Assembly (NCBI GenBank): GCA_002529455.1
Contig: NYMS01000016.1
Span: 96,120-160,119, forward strand
Direction: 5' to 3'
Length of the DNA: 64,000 bases
Source of the DNA: Glycomyces fuscus
GTDB taxonomy: Bacteria > Actinomycetota > Actinomycetes > Streptosporangiales > Streptosporangiaceae
This document shows, one piece after another, positions 50,033 through 58,091 of the stretch. The translations under genes and the position numbers were made by a program. The stretch's first letter is position 1, and the number at the start of each line of letters is the position of its first letter. The notes under the pieces are model-generated. The model had not been told where the DNA came from and searched no databases. It saw only the letters and a program-made list of their open reading frames with translations.

Positions 50033-50209
50033 ATGACCGAACTCCTCCTGACCGTCGAAGAGGCCGCTGAGCGTCTGCGTGTGAGCCGCTGGATGGTCTA
50101 CAACCTCATCCGCTCCCGCACGCTCCGCACCGTCAAGATCGGGCGTCGCCGTCTGGTCCCCGTCGCCGCGCTCCCCGAGTGCCTGGAAGCCTTGGAGGAC
50201 GCCGCGTGA
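50033..50209 (+). CDS. xis: excisionase (Xis), MerR-like helix-turn-helix
   Basis: 58 aa, an excisionase/HTH_17 fold: LTVEEAAERLRVSRWMVYNL then KIGRRRLVPVAALPEC. It directs the integrase toward excision. It starts two bases after the repSA stop, and its stop overlaps the integrase GTG. Confidence 0.92.
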   Translation: MTELLLTVEEAAERLRVSRWMVYNLIRSRTLRTVKIGRRRLVPVAALPECLEALEDAA

Positions 50210-51453
50210 GCGCTTCTGAGGGCAACACCAGCCGTCGCAGGGGTCGCAGGCGCGCCAACGGCGAGGGAAGCGTCTGGCAGCGCCAGGACGGCCGCTGGGC
50301 CTTCGCGGGATACGTGCTGACCACCGGGGGCACGTACAAGCGCGTACAGGGCTACGGCCGCGACCAGGCGGACGCCCGGGCCAAGCTGAACAGGCTTCTG
50401 GCCGACTCCGACCGGGGCATCCCGGTCGCCTCCGAGAACTGGACGGTGGCCGAGTACCTGGACTACTGGCTGGAACACGTCGTGCGGGCCGAACGCCGCC
50501 CGAAGACCGTGCAGGGCTATGAGGGCGTCATCCGCCGCTACCTCGTCCCCGGTCTGGGGAAGAAGCGGCTGGCCAAGCTCACCGCGCGGGACGTGCGGAC
50601 CTTCGTCACGAACATTCGGCAACTGTGCCAGTGCTGCCGCAACGGCACCGACGCCGCCCGGGAGCACCCCCGGTGCTGCGCGCTCCCCCGGCCCGAATGC
50701 TGTGGGCACAGGCTCTCCGCGCGCATGGTGCAGTCCATCCACGCCGTGCTGCGCAACGCGCTCCAAACGGCGGTCCGTGAGGAGGTGATCCCGCGCAACG
50801 TGGCCTCCCTGGTCAAGGTCTCGCCTCCCCGCTACGCCGTGAACCGGGGCCTGGACGTGGCGCAGGCCCGGCGCCTGCTCAAGGCGTCGGAGAACGACCG
50901 GTTCCACGCCCTGTACGTCCTGGCGCTGTGCCTGGGACTACGGCGGGGAGAACTGCTCGGGCTGCGCTGGTGTGACGTGGACCTGGAGGCCGGACGCCTG
51001 GAGGTGGTCCACACTCTTCAACGGGTCGGCGGGAAGCTGGCCCTGGTGCCGCCCAAGACGGAGGACTCGGCCCGGACCGTGCCCCTCCCCGGTGTCTGCG
51101 CGGACGCGCTGAGGGCGCACCGCCGACGCCAGTTCGCACAACGCTCGGACGCCTTCCCCGACTGGGAGGAACACGGGCTGGTCTTCCCCTCCCGCAGGGG
51201 GACTCCCCTGGAGCCGGACAACCTGCGCCGGAGCTGGGAGCCGCTGCGGCGCGCGGTGGGCCTGGAGGGGATGCGCTTCCACGACCTGCGGCACACCTGC
51301 GTGACGCTGCTGCTGAATCTGGAGGTGCCGCCTCAGGTGGTCCGGGAGATCGTCGGGCACAGCGACATCGGCGTGACGATGACCATCTACGCGCACGCCT
51401 CGTTGGAGGACAAGCGGCGGGCGCTGGGCAGGCTCGGGGACGCACTCGGTTGA
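50206..51453 (+). CDS. int: site-specific tyrosine integrase
   Basis: 415 aa. An Arg-rich AP2/SAM-like N-terminal domain (to about 160) is followed by the catalytic domain. It contains the Arg in GLRRGELLGLRW, HDLRHTCVTLL (His-x-x-Arg), and the nucleophile Tyr in GVTMTIYAHAS. A CQCCRNG/CCALPRPECC cysteine insert lies in the core-binding region. It recombines attP with the tRNA-Phe attB. It lies 38 bp from attR, as in other AICEs. Confidence 0.95.
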   Translation: MSASEGNTSRRRGRRRANGEGSVWQRQDGRWAFAGYVLTTGGTYKRVQGYGRDQADARAKLNRLLADSDRGIPVASENWTVAEYLDYWLEHVVRAERRPKTVQGYEGVIRRYLVPGLGKKRLAKLTARDVRTFVTNIRQLCQCCRNGTDAAREHPRCCALPRPECCGHRLSARMVQSIHAVLRNALQTAVREEVIPRNVASLVKVSPPRYAVNRGLDVAQARRLLKASENDRFHALYVLALCLGLRRGELLGLRWCDVDLEAGRLEVVHTLQRVGGKLALVPPKTEDSARTVPLPGVCADALRAHRRRQFAQRSDAFPDWEEHGLVFPSRRGTPLEPDNLRRSWEPLRRAVGLEGMRFHDLRHTCVTLLLNLEVPPQVVREIVGHSDIGVTMTIYAHASLEDKRRALGRLGDALG

Positions 51454-51490
51454 ACCCGTTGCTGTCACGTTGCTGTCAACAGCGCACGAG

Positions 51491-51586
51491 AAACGCCCGG
51501 GGCCAAAGGCCTTCCGGGCGTTCGCACTGCTCAGGGTGAGTGGCTAGGGGCGGGGTCGAACCGCCGACCTTCCGCTTTTCAGGCGG
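51491..51586. other. attR: right 96-bp attachment repeat
   Basis: Contains the tRNA-Phe 3' half and its terminator hairpin. The tRNA is intact on this side. Confidence 0.95.
51492..51522 (-). terminator. terminator of the tRNA-Phe/Asp/Glu cluster
   Basis: AACGCCCGG and CCGGGCGTT arms, with GGCC pairing in the loop. It is duplicated in attL. Confidence 0.8.
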
Positions 51587-51614
51587 ACGCTCGTACCAAC
51601 TGAGCTACCTAGCC
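51542..51614 (-). tRNA. tRNA-Phe (GAA), integration target
   Basis: 73-nt cloverleaf. Acceptor GGCTAGG pairs with CCTAGCC, anticodon loop CTGAAAA, T arm GGTTCGAC. It is complete, and its 3' half is shared with attL. Confidence 0.97.
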
Positions 51615-51640
51615 GCACTCGCCGATCTCTCGGCGACGGC

Positions 51641-51714
51641 GGTCCTGACGGGATTTGAACCCGCGGCCTCCACCTTGACAGGGTGGCGAGCACTCCTAAC
51701 TGCTCCACAGGACC
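51641..51714 (-). tRNA. tRNA-Asp (GTC), clustered copy
   Basis: 74-nt cloverleaf with anticodon GTC, one base different from the copy at 40110. Second gene of a Glu-Asp-Phe tRNA cluster. Confidence 0.97.
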
Positions 51715-51803
51715 TTGTTCTGTTGTCGCACCGGGCGCTGGGCCCCGTGCTCTCGCTGCGGTTCTCATTCTGCCAGATGTCCGGGAGTGCTCGAACCGCC
51801 TCG

Positions 51804-51876
51804 TACCCCCAACGGGATTCGAACCCGCGCTACCGCCTTGAAAGGGCGGCGTCCTAGGCCGCTAGACGATGGGGGC
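51804..51876 (-). tRNA. tRNA-Glu (TTC)
   Basis: 73-nt cloverleaf. Acceptor GCCCCCA, anticodon loop CTTTCAA, T arm GGTTCGAAT, with a G-U at the first acceptor pair. First gene of the cluster. Confidence 0.95.
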
Positions 51877-51972
51877 CCGTGTGACACGTCAAGCATAGGG
51901 GAGATTCCCAACCAACACCAAAGTGATAAGCCCGGCCAGTCGCCGCCCCTTCCACCTGCGGCGACGCGGGGG

Positions 51973-53505
51973 TCAGGGTGTCCGCCGCCTCTCGTCGGCC
52001 TCCTCCGGCTCCTCGGAGGACCCGCCCACCGGGCGCTGCGGCTCGGCCTCGATGTGCCGTTCGACCTGTGCCGACGTCAGACCGATGCCGCCCAGGTCGA
52101 TGTCGTCGCGCGCCTGGAGGCGCCCGCTCTCGGCGTCGAAGTACAGCACCGACGCCTGGTACGGGGTCGGACGGCCGGGGCCGTGATCCAGCCCACTCAG
52201 GCCGGCTCCGCCGGTGGACCCCTGCACCAGGAACCTGGTGCCCAGGTCGGTCAGCTCGGTGGACCTCAGGTGGTCGTCGCCCGTCAGCACCAGCGGCACC
52301 ACCCCGTCGAAGGCCTCCGCCTGGGTGCGCGTGTGCATGACGACCACGTCCACGTCCTCGCGGGAGTCGACCACCTCCGCGGCCTCCTCCTCACCCCGGG
52401 CGGCCACCTCGGAGGAGTCGGGGTTGAGCCGGGTCGCGTCCGGGCTGTACCGGGGGTCCCCCGACCCGTAGAAGGTCAGGCCGCCCACCTCCTGGACCTC
52501 GCCGTCCAGCACGACGGCGTTCTCCTGCGCCGCCACCGCGCGCTGCGTCCCCATGGAGTCGTGCCGGCCGCGCACCCACACGTACGGCACGTCCAGCCCG
52601 CCGATCTCGTCGGCGAACGTGTCCTCGGCCGCGCTCCCCCGGTCGGTGAGGTCCCCCGAGTCCACGACCATGTCCGCCCCGTACTGCTCCAGGAGCGTGC
52701 GGATGATGCTCCACGAGGCCGGGTTCAGCTGGATGTCGGACACGTGCAGCACGGTGATGACCGACTCGTCCCTCTCGTACACGGGAAGGGTCGAGGTCGC
52801 CTCGTAGATCATCGCGACGTTGCCGACCAGCCCCGCCAGCTGCTCCTGGTACTGGCTGAACCGGCCCACCACCTCCTCCGCGCTGCCCACCACCTGCGGG
52901 GCGCCCGCGATCAGCCCGGTGTAGCGGGGCTCGGCGATGGCGCTGGGGTTGAAGGTGTTGGCGGCCACGGCACCGGAGGACACGAGCACGCCCAGTGCCA
53001 CCAGGGCGCTGGCCAGGGCCCGCCGCACGTTGCGGAAGAGCAGCAGCCCCGTCAGGGCGGCCCCCAGGACCGCGGCGAGCACCGCGTGCACCAGGAGGTC
53101 GACCACACCGTCGCGCAGGTCGGATCCGATCCCCGCGGCCATGCGGTTGATCGCCTCGGGGTCGGCGAACACCTCCTCGGCCGCGGACAGCCGGATGTTG
53201 GAGATCCTCGCCTCCAGCTTGATCGGGGCGCTGTGGGTGTCGAAGGCCAACTGCCCCAGCGGGGCCACGTCGACGACCGTCTCACCCCGCCACTGGGGGC
53301 TCAGGCTCAGCGTGACGTCCGCGGGGCCGATGGGGGTGACCACCTGACCGCCCAGGGCCAGGCCGAGCCAGCCGCCGACCAGGCCCGCGGCGACGACGCA
53401 CCCCCACCGCCACGCGCGCCCGGAGCACAGCCGGTCGAAGGTGCCGCGGAGCCGTCGGAGGGCTCCGCGAAGGTCGTATCCGCGGATCGCTTCCCAAGAC
53501 AACAC
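51973..53505 (-). CDS. membrane-anchored calcineurin-like metallophosphoesterase
   Basis: 510 aa. The N-terminus has a membrane segment (about 34-56), a 90-residue outer domain, then another hydrophobic pair (about 135-190). The phosphoesterase domain (about 245-460) has VLHVSDIQLN, VDSGDLTDRGS, GRHDSMGT (in place of GNHD), VVMHTRTQAEA and LTGDDHLRST (in place of GHTH). The Arg in GRHD and Asp in GDDH are departures from the usual metal ligands. The substrate is unknown; DNA- or phospholipid-directed members exist. Acidic Pro tail. GTG start at 53505. Confidence 0.85.
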   Translation of the reverse strand: MLSWEAIRGYDLRGALRRLRGTFDRLCSGRAWRWGCVVAAGLVGGWLGLALGGQVVTPIGPADVTLSLSPQWRGETVVDVAPLGQLAFDTHSAPIKLEARISNIRLSAAEEVFADPEAINRMAAGIGSDLRDGVVDLLVHAVLAAVLGAALTGLLLFRNVRRALASALVALGVLVSSGAVAANTFNPSAIAEPRYTGLIAGAPQVVGSAEEVVGRFSQYQEQLAGLVGNVAMIYEATSTLPVYERDESVITVLHVSDIQLNPASWSIIRTLLEQYGADMVVDSGDLTDRGSAAEDTFADEIGGLDVPYVWVRGRHDSMGTQRAVAAQENAVVLDGEVQEVGGLTFYGSGDPRYSPDATRLNPDSSEVAARGEEEAAEVVDSREDVDVVVMHTRTQAEAFDGVVPLVLTGDDHLRSTELTDLGTRFLVQGSTGGAGLSGLDHGPGRPTPYQASVLYFDAESGRLQARDDIDLGGIGLTSAQVERHIEAEPQRPVGGSSEEPEEADERRRTP

Positions 53506-53599
53506 CCCCCCATCATGCCCGCCCCGGGGAGGCGTTCCCGTGTTTTCTCCCCTTCGAGAGTGTTATGTCGCTTCCGGCGCGGCGCGGGGAGGCAGCACA

Positions 53600-53950
53600 A
53601 TGGCAGGTGTGGTGGAACTGACGCGCAGGGACTTCGAGGAACTGGTCGCCGACGCCCTCGACCAGATCCCGCCCGAGCTGGCGGAACTCATGGACAACGT
53701 GGTGATCACCGTCGAGGACGAGTCGCCGGAGGGACTGCTGGGCCTGTACGAGGGCATCCCGCTGACCGAGCGGGGGGACTCCTACTTCGGCGTGCTCCCC
53801 GACCAGATCTTCATCTACCGGCGCAACATCTGCGCCTTCTGCGAGACCCCCGAGCAGGTGGTGGAGGAGGTGCTCGTGACCGTGGTCCACGAGATCGCAC
53901 ACCACTTCGGGATCGACGACACCCGCCTGACCGAGCTCGGCTGGGGCTGA
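53600..53950 (+). CDS. minimal zinc metallopeptidase family protein
   Basis: 116 aa. VVHEIAHHFGIDDTRLTELG contains the HExxH zinc site and the downstream acidic residue of the zincin_1/DUF1025 family. It is compact with no signal peptide. The function is unknown; the genes are widespread in actinobacteria. The ATG at 53600 has GGGGAGG upstream. It is divergent from the phosphoesterase gene. Confidence 0.92.
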   Translation: MAGVVELTRRDFEELVADALDQIPPELAELMDNVVITVEDESPEGLLGLYEGIPLTERGDSYFGVLPDQIFIYRRNICAFCETPEQVVEEVLVTVVHEIAHHFGIDDTRLTELGWG

Positions 53951-54284
53951 CCCCGGCGCTCCCACGGCCCCCCGCCCCCGGGTCGCGGTCTCCTTCGGAT
54001 CACGCTTTTCGTCACTCTTCGTAAATATCAACCAACATTATGCTCATAAACGACATCCCAGGGCAGCCCAAGGATTCCACACGCATGCCGCGCGACCAGC
54101 GGAACCAATCCGTTCAGGGCGACTCGACCACACGGACGAATCCAACCGGCATTCCTTACCCAGAGCAACGAATCAGACACGAATTTCCCGGAACGGCTTG
54201 CGACGAAGCTCACCTTCCGGAACTGTTGGTTATTGGGACACGACACAGAGTGATTACAACCCTGTAACAGTAAGGGAGTGCCGG
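53951..54284. other. 334-bp A+T-richer upstream region of MFS gene
   Basis: Lower G+C than its surroundings with no supportable gene (the small frames lack ribosome sites). Contains TTACA-N4-TGTAA at 54254-54267, just before the transporter start, and two TTCC(C)GGAAC words. Confidence 0.55.
54254..54267. promoter_or_regulatory. TTACA-N4-TGTAA inverted repeat before MFS gene
   Basis: Small palindrome 17 bp before the GTG of the transporter; a possible operator. Confidence 0.4.
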
Positions 54285-55589
54285 GTGGCCAATCCGCGCC
54301 TCGACAACACACCTGACAACGGAGACCACGAGTCTTCGAGCGCCCCCGACAACGACGACTGGCGGAGCAGCTACCGGGACGTCATGGCGATCGCCGAGTT
54401 CCGGTCCGTCTGGCTCGCCCACGCGCTCTCGATGATCGGCACGAACCTGCTGAACATCGCCACCAGCGTGCTCGTCTTCCAGATCACCGGCTCCGCACTG
54501 GCCGCGGGCGTCACCCTGGCCCTGACCTTCCTGCCCCCGGTCATCAGCCCGCTCATCTCCGGACTCGCCGACCTCTTCCCGCGCCGCCGCGTCATGATCG
54601 CCTGCGACCTCGCGCGCGCGGCCGTGATCGTGCTCATCGGCATCCCCGGCATGCCGATCTGGGCCATCTGGATACTGCTCTTCTGCTCGGTGCTGCCGTC
54701 GGTCCCCTTCGCCGCGGCCCGCGCCGCGATGATGGCCGAGATCGTCCAGGGCGAGCGCTACGTGGCGAGCACGGCCATCATCCAGCTGACCTCACAGGTC
54801 GGCATGCTCGCCGGGCTGGTCGCCGGCGGTCTGATCGTCGCCGTCATCGGCCCCAACATCACCGTGATGTCGACCGGCATCCTCTTCGTGCTGTCCGCGC
54901 TCATCGTGCTGCTGGGCGTCGGCGCGCGCCCCTCGCCCCGGCAGGAGCGGGAGGACCGCCCGGGGTTCGTCGCGATGACCCGCGACGGGGCCAAGCTGGT
55001 CTTCGCCGACCGCAGGCTGCGCACCCTGGCGCTGCTCGCCTGGCTCGCCGGCCTGTACGGCATCCCCTACGGGCTCGCCAACCCGATGGCCGAGGAGATC
55101 GGCGCCGGGGCGGCCGCGGCCGGGTTCATCATGGCGGGCTCGTCCGTCGGCGCCTTCGTCGGCGGGTTCGTCCTCACCCGGTTCGTCCCGCCGCCCACCC
55201 GGATGCACCTGCTCGGCCCGCTGGCCGCCCTCACCTCGGCGCCGCTGCTGCTGTGGCTGACCGATCCGCCGCTGTGGCTGATGGTGACCGCCCTCGCGCT
55301 CTGCGGCGTCGCGGGCTCCTACCAGTTCGTGGCCAACGCGGCGTTCGTGCTGTGCGTGCCCAAGGAGGGCCGCGGTCTGGCCTTCGGGCTGGTCGCGGCC
55401 GGGCTCCAGGCCGCACAGGGTGTGGGCATCCTGGCGGCCGGGTTCTTCGCCGAGAAGTACGGCACCGGTGTCGTCATCGCCGCGGCCGGTGCCATCGGTG
55501 TCGTCTGCGCGGTGCTCCTGGCGCTCCCGTGGTCGCGGATGGCCGGTGAGACCATCGAGCGGATGAACGCGACCGGGGACGGCGCCTAG
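54285..55589 (+). CDS. MFS transporter (drug efflux-like, 12 helices)
   Basis: 434 aa. Twelve hydrophobic helices follow a 45-residue acidic hydrophilic N-terminus. The loop GLADLFPRRRVMIACDLARA between helices 2 and 3 has the MFS A-motif features. It resembles the NreB/enterobactin-exporter group, with FxAARAAMMAEIV in helix 4-5. The substrate is unknown. The GTG at 54285 is preceded by AAGGGAG. It is a single gene. Confidence 0.9.
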   Translation: MANPRLDNTPDNGDHESSSAPDNDDWRSSYRDVMAIAEFRSVWLAHALSMIGTNLLNIATSVLVFQITGSALAAGVTLALTFLPPVISPLISGLADLFPRRRVMIACDLARAAVIVLIGIPGMPIWAIWILLFCSVLPSVPFAAARAAMMAEIVQGERYVASTAIIQLTSQVGMLAGLVAGGLIVAVIGPNITVMSTGILFVLSALIVLLGVGARPSPRQEREDRPGFVAMTRDGAKLVFADRRLRTLALLAWLAGLYGIPYGLANPMAEEIGAGAAAAGFIMAGSSVGAFVGGFVLTRFVPPPTRMHLLGPLAALTSAPLLLWLTDPPLWLMVTALALCGVAGSYQFVANAAFVLCVPKEGRGLAFGLVAAGLQAAQGVGILAAGFFAEKYGTGVVIAAAGAIGVVCAVLLALPWSRMAGETIERMNATGDGA

Positions 55590-55610
55590 GTCCCCCACCG
55601 CACAGGGTCC

Positions 55611-55727
55611 CTAGCGCTCCTTGCCGCACTCCGCGGGGGCTTCGCAGGCCTGCTCGGCCTCGCGCTCCTCCCGCGGGGTGCGCAGCTCGCGTCGTTCCCA
55701 GCCCGGTTGTGCTCTGAGGGTCCACAT
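55611..55727 (-). CDS. possible 38-aa protein coupled to PspC gene
   Basis: MWTLRAQPGWERRELRTPRE then a charged, Glu/Arg-rich tail. Its ATG overlaps the pspC-like stop (TGATG). This is the only support; there is no homology evidence. Confidence 0.35.
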   Translation of the reverse strand: MWTLRAQPGWERRELRTPREEREAEQACEAPAECGKER

Positions 55728-55987
55728 CAGCTCTGACTCGGCTTTCCCTGGAAGTTGCGGATGATCTGCTCCAGCAAGGAGCGCTTCTCGTTCTCGGCCG
55801 GCATGATCAGCCAGGCCAGGATGTAGACGAAGACGCCGCTGAACCCGAGGACCGTCAGGACCACGAAGACCAGGCGGACCAGCGTGGAGTCGACGTTGAG
55901 GAACTCGGCGATCCCGCCGCAGACACCGGCGAGGTAGCGGTCGCTTCCGCTGCGTCGGAAGCGCTTGCTCTGGAAGTTCTGGTTCAT
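55727..55987 (-). CDS. PspC-domain membrane protein
   Basis: 86 aa. A basic N-terminus (KRFRRSGSDRYLAGVCGGIA) leads into one PspC domain with two hydrophobic segments (LVRLVFVVLTVLGFSGVFVY and ILAWLIMPAE). PspC proteins sense or relay envelope stress. The ATG at 55987 has GGTGGAG upstream. Confidence 0.93.
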   Translation of the reverse strand: MNQNFQSKRFRRSGSDRYLAGVCGGIAEFLNVDSTLVRLVFVVLTVLGFSGVFVYILAWLIMPAENEKRSLLEQIIRNFQGKPSQS

Positions 55988-56324
55988 GTCTCCACCCTGC
56001 CCCCTCCTCACGACGATTCCCATCGGGGACAGCCCTGGGCGTCCCCTGACATCCCCCCGAGCCCTCGGGAGGGCCGGGCGCGGGGGTGTCGGCGCGCCCC
56101 CCGGAGGTTGGACGCGGGCGGGGGCGCAGTGCGTTCCACCGGAGTTCTGAGGCGTGGAGCACACCGGACGCGGACACCGTCCCGGCGGCACCGGCGTCCG
56201 CGCGGGCCCTGCCCCGCCGGCCTGCGCGCGGCGGGCGGCCGGACCCCCGGTGTCCCCACGAAACCCTGAGGGGGTCCTGGGCCAGGGGATCCGGGGTTCG
56301 GGGGCCCAGGCGGGGCGCCCCGGA
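55988..56324. other. 337-bp GC-rich intergenic region
   Basis: Upstream region of the PspC gene and downstream region of the TetR gene. No gene; several short GC-rich stem-loops, none distinctive. Confidence 0.5.
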
Positions 56325-56957
56325 TCAGCCGGCGGGTCCGGACCGCCCGTAGACCTCGCCCAGGAAGCGGAAGTCGGTGCGGAGGCTGGCACGGACGTCC
56401 GCCGCCTCCTCGTTCTCCGAGAAGCGCAGGCGCCTCATGGTGTGGCGCATCACCGCCATGGCCGACGCCGCGACCACGACCGAGCGGTCGTCCTCGGCGG
56501 GGACGCCGGTCCGCTCGGCGACGGCGGCGGCGAGCTCCATCTCCACGGTGTGGAAGCGGGCGAGCATCCTGGGGACGAGCTGGGGCTCGCGGTCCATGAG
56601 CTGTTTGCGCAGGCGCATGTCGGCGCGCTGGGTGTCGAGGTCGTCGGTGCTGACCAGGAAGGCGATCAGCATGGTGATGAGGTCCTCGACGAAGTCACCG
56701 GTGGGCCCGCCCTCGGCGAACCGGCTCCGGACGTCCTCGTCGGGACACCGCGGAAGATCGCCGAGGAGGGCGTCCTCCTTGGTGGCGAAGTAGTTGAAGA
56801 ACGTCCGGGTGGAGACGTCGGCCTCGGCCGCGATCTCCTCCACGGTCACGTTCTCCAGGCCGCGCTCCAGCGTGAGGCGGACGGCCGCGTCCTGGAGGGC
56901 ACGGCGCGTGGCCTGCTTCTTGCGTTCGCGAAGCCCCAATGGTCCTCTTCCGTACAC
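56325..56957 (-). CDS. TetR-family regulator, autoregulated
   Basis: 210 aa from the GTG at 56957. HTH: EEIAAEADVSTRTFFNYFAT. The C-terminal ligand domain resembles regulators of drug or redox genes. A GTG at 56993 would give 12 more residues, but a perfect palindrome lies between the two, and the 56957 GTG has AAGGA six bases upstream, so the operator sits just before the true start. No obvious target besides itself is adjacent. Confidence 0.88.
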   Translation of the reverse strand: MYGRGPLGLRERKKQATRRALQDAAVRLTLERGLENVTVEEIAAEADVSTRTFFNYFATKEDALLGDLPRCPDEDVRSRFAEGGPTGDFVEDLITMLIAFLVSTDDLDTQRADMRLRKQLMDREPQLVPRMLARFHTVEMELAAAVAERTGVPAEDDRSVVVAASAMAVMRHTMRRLRFSENEEAADVRASLRTDFRFLGEVYGRSGPAG

Positions 56958-56964
56958 GGTCGTT

Positions 56965-56983
56965 CCTTGCAGTCCATGCAAGG
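56965..56983. promoter_or_regulatory. CCTTGCA-N5-TGCAAGG palindrome, TetR operator
   Basis: Perfect 7-bp arms immediately upstream of the TetR start and overlapping its ribosome site. Fits autorepression. Confidence 0.7.
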
Positions 56984-57065
56984 TTTCCCACAAGTATCCC
57001 TCAGAAGCGGCGGCCGCGCGTACCGGGGCGCGCGGCCCCGCCGGGGGCGGGGCCGCGCCCGTGCC

Positions 57066-57452
57066 CTAGCGGCCGACGAAGCGCTCCGGCCGGACGTAGA
57101 CGATGACGCGCTCCTCGTCGGGGTCGTCCCACGGGTAGGGCTTTCCGAGGTACTTCTGGGACATCTCGTTGATGAAGGCCTTGCCGCGGTCCTCCTCCAC
57201 CCGGTCCACCACTCCGCGCACCTCCACGTACATGTAGGCGTCGTCGGGGTCGATGGCCGAGACCGAGATCCGGCCGTCGCGCTCGAGGTTCCTGAGCTTC
57301 TGCCGGGTCGTGGTCTGGCTGAACCTGAGGAACTCGCCGTCCCAGTCGATCCACACGGGACTGGACTGGGGCGAGCCGTCCGGGCCGAGCGTGGCCACGT
57401 GCCCGAACGCCGGCTTGCGCAGGACCGCCTGCTGCTTCTCCGAGAACGCCAT
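57066..57452 (-). CDS. PPOX-class F420-dependent oxidoreductase
   Basis: 128 aa, a split-barrel flavin/deazaflavin fold. GHVATLGPDGSPQSSPVWID and RNLERDGRISVSAIDPDDAYMY are family landmarks, and the C-terminal VIVYVRPERFVGR is typical. It reduces an unknown substrate with F420H2. The ATG at 57452 has AAGGAG upstream. Divergent from the GbsR/MarR gene. Confidence 0.92.
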   Translation of the reverse strand: MAFSEKQQAVLRKPAFGHVATLGPDGSPQSSPVWIDWDGEFLRFSQTTTRQKLRNLERDGRISVSAIDPDDAYMYVEVRGVVDRVEEDRGKAFINEMSQKYLGKPYPWDDPDEERVIVYVRPERFVGR

Positions 57453-57571
57453 GGTGCTCCTTGTCGTCGGTTGGCGCCGATGGTCTCGAGTACACCAACA
57501 CGACCCCCGGCGATCGCGGCGACGCGCCCGGGAGGACCGGGCACCGGCCCCGTCCGCACCTCCCTCCACTT

Positions 57572-57591
57572 ATTGCAGTAATTACTGCAAT
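57572..57591. promoter_or_regulatory. perfect 20-bp palindrome ATTGCAGTAATTACTGCAAT
   Basis: It covers TTGCAG (a -35) and lies 6 bp before TAATCT (a -10, 57597-57602), which ends six bases before the MarR start. ACTGCAAT and ACTGTAAT repeats extend the half-site. It is a classic repressor site of the adjacent regulator. Confidence 0.8.
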
Positions 57592-57608
57592 GACTGTAAT
57601 CTCCTCGC

Positions 57609-58091
57609 ATGAGCGAGCCCACCGAGGACGAACTGGCCTTCGTCGACGAGGTCGCGGTGTTCTTCGAGCGCGAGGGCCTCCCCCTGATCGCCGGCCGGGT
57701 CATCGGCTGGCTGCTGGTCAGCGATCCGCCGGAACAGAGCGCCGCCCAGCTCGCGCAGACCCTCCAGGTCAGCCGCAGCTCCATCAGCAGCGCCACGCGC
57801 CTGCTCACCCCCAGCGGCCTGGTCGAGGGAGTGCGCAAACGCGGAGAACGCCAGGAGTACTTCCGCATCGCCGCGGACGGCTGGAGCCGGATGCTGGAGC
57901 GCCGCTACGCCCAGACGGCCGCCTTCCGCCAGGTCACCGAGCGCGGGCTCAGGGTGCTTCGGGAGGCTCCGGCCGAGCGCCGCGAACGCCTGGCCAACGT
58001 CCACGAGCTCTACGGATTCCTGGAGGCGGAGCTGCCCGCGCTCTTCCAGCGGTGGCAGAGCGAACGGGAGAAGGGGCGCCGACACCCGTGA
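57609..58091 (+). CDS. GbsR/MarR-family transcriptional regulator
   Basis: 160 aa, winged helix (residues 45-100): AAQLAQTLQVSRSSISSATR then RKRGERQEYFRI. The helical C-terminus forms the dimer. It should bind the palindrome in its own promoter and control itself and the coupled hydrolase. Its stop overlaps the next GTG (GTGA). Confidence 0.93.
   Translation: MSEPTEDELAFVDEVAVFFEREGLPLIAGRVIGWLLVSDPPEQSAAQLAQTLQVSRSSISSATRLLTPSGLVEGVRKRGERQEYFRIAADGWSRMLERRYAQTAAFRQVTERGLRVLREAPAERRERLANVHELYGFLEAELPALFQRWQSEREKGRRHP

Larger units (their letters stand above)
42163..51586. mobile_element. actinomycete integrative and conjugative element (AICE) in tRNA-Phe
   Basis: About 9.3 kb between 96-bp direct repeats, integrated in the 3' half of tRNA-Phe, leaving an intact tRNA at the integrase side. 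The gene set and order tra, rep, xis, int next to the tRNA match pSAM2-class AICEs, which move as double-stranded DNA by an FtsK-like TraSA and replicate by rolling circle. All core genes look intact, so the element is probably functional. The left 3.6 kb carry cargo and regulatory genes. Confidence 0.95.

Noticed and set aside
54040..54312. Small frames on both strands before the MFS gene
   Set aside because: No ribosome sites and lower coding character; the region is better explained as promoter DNA.
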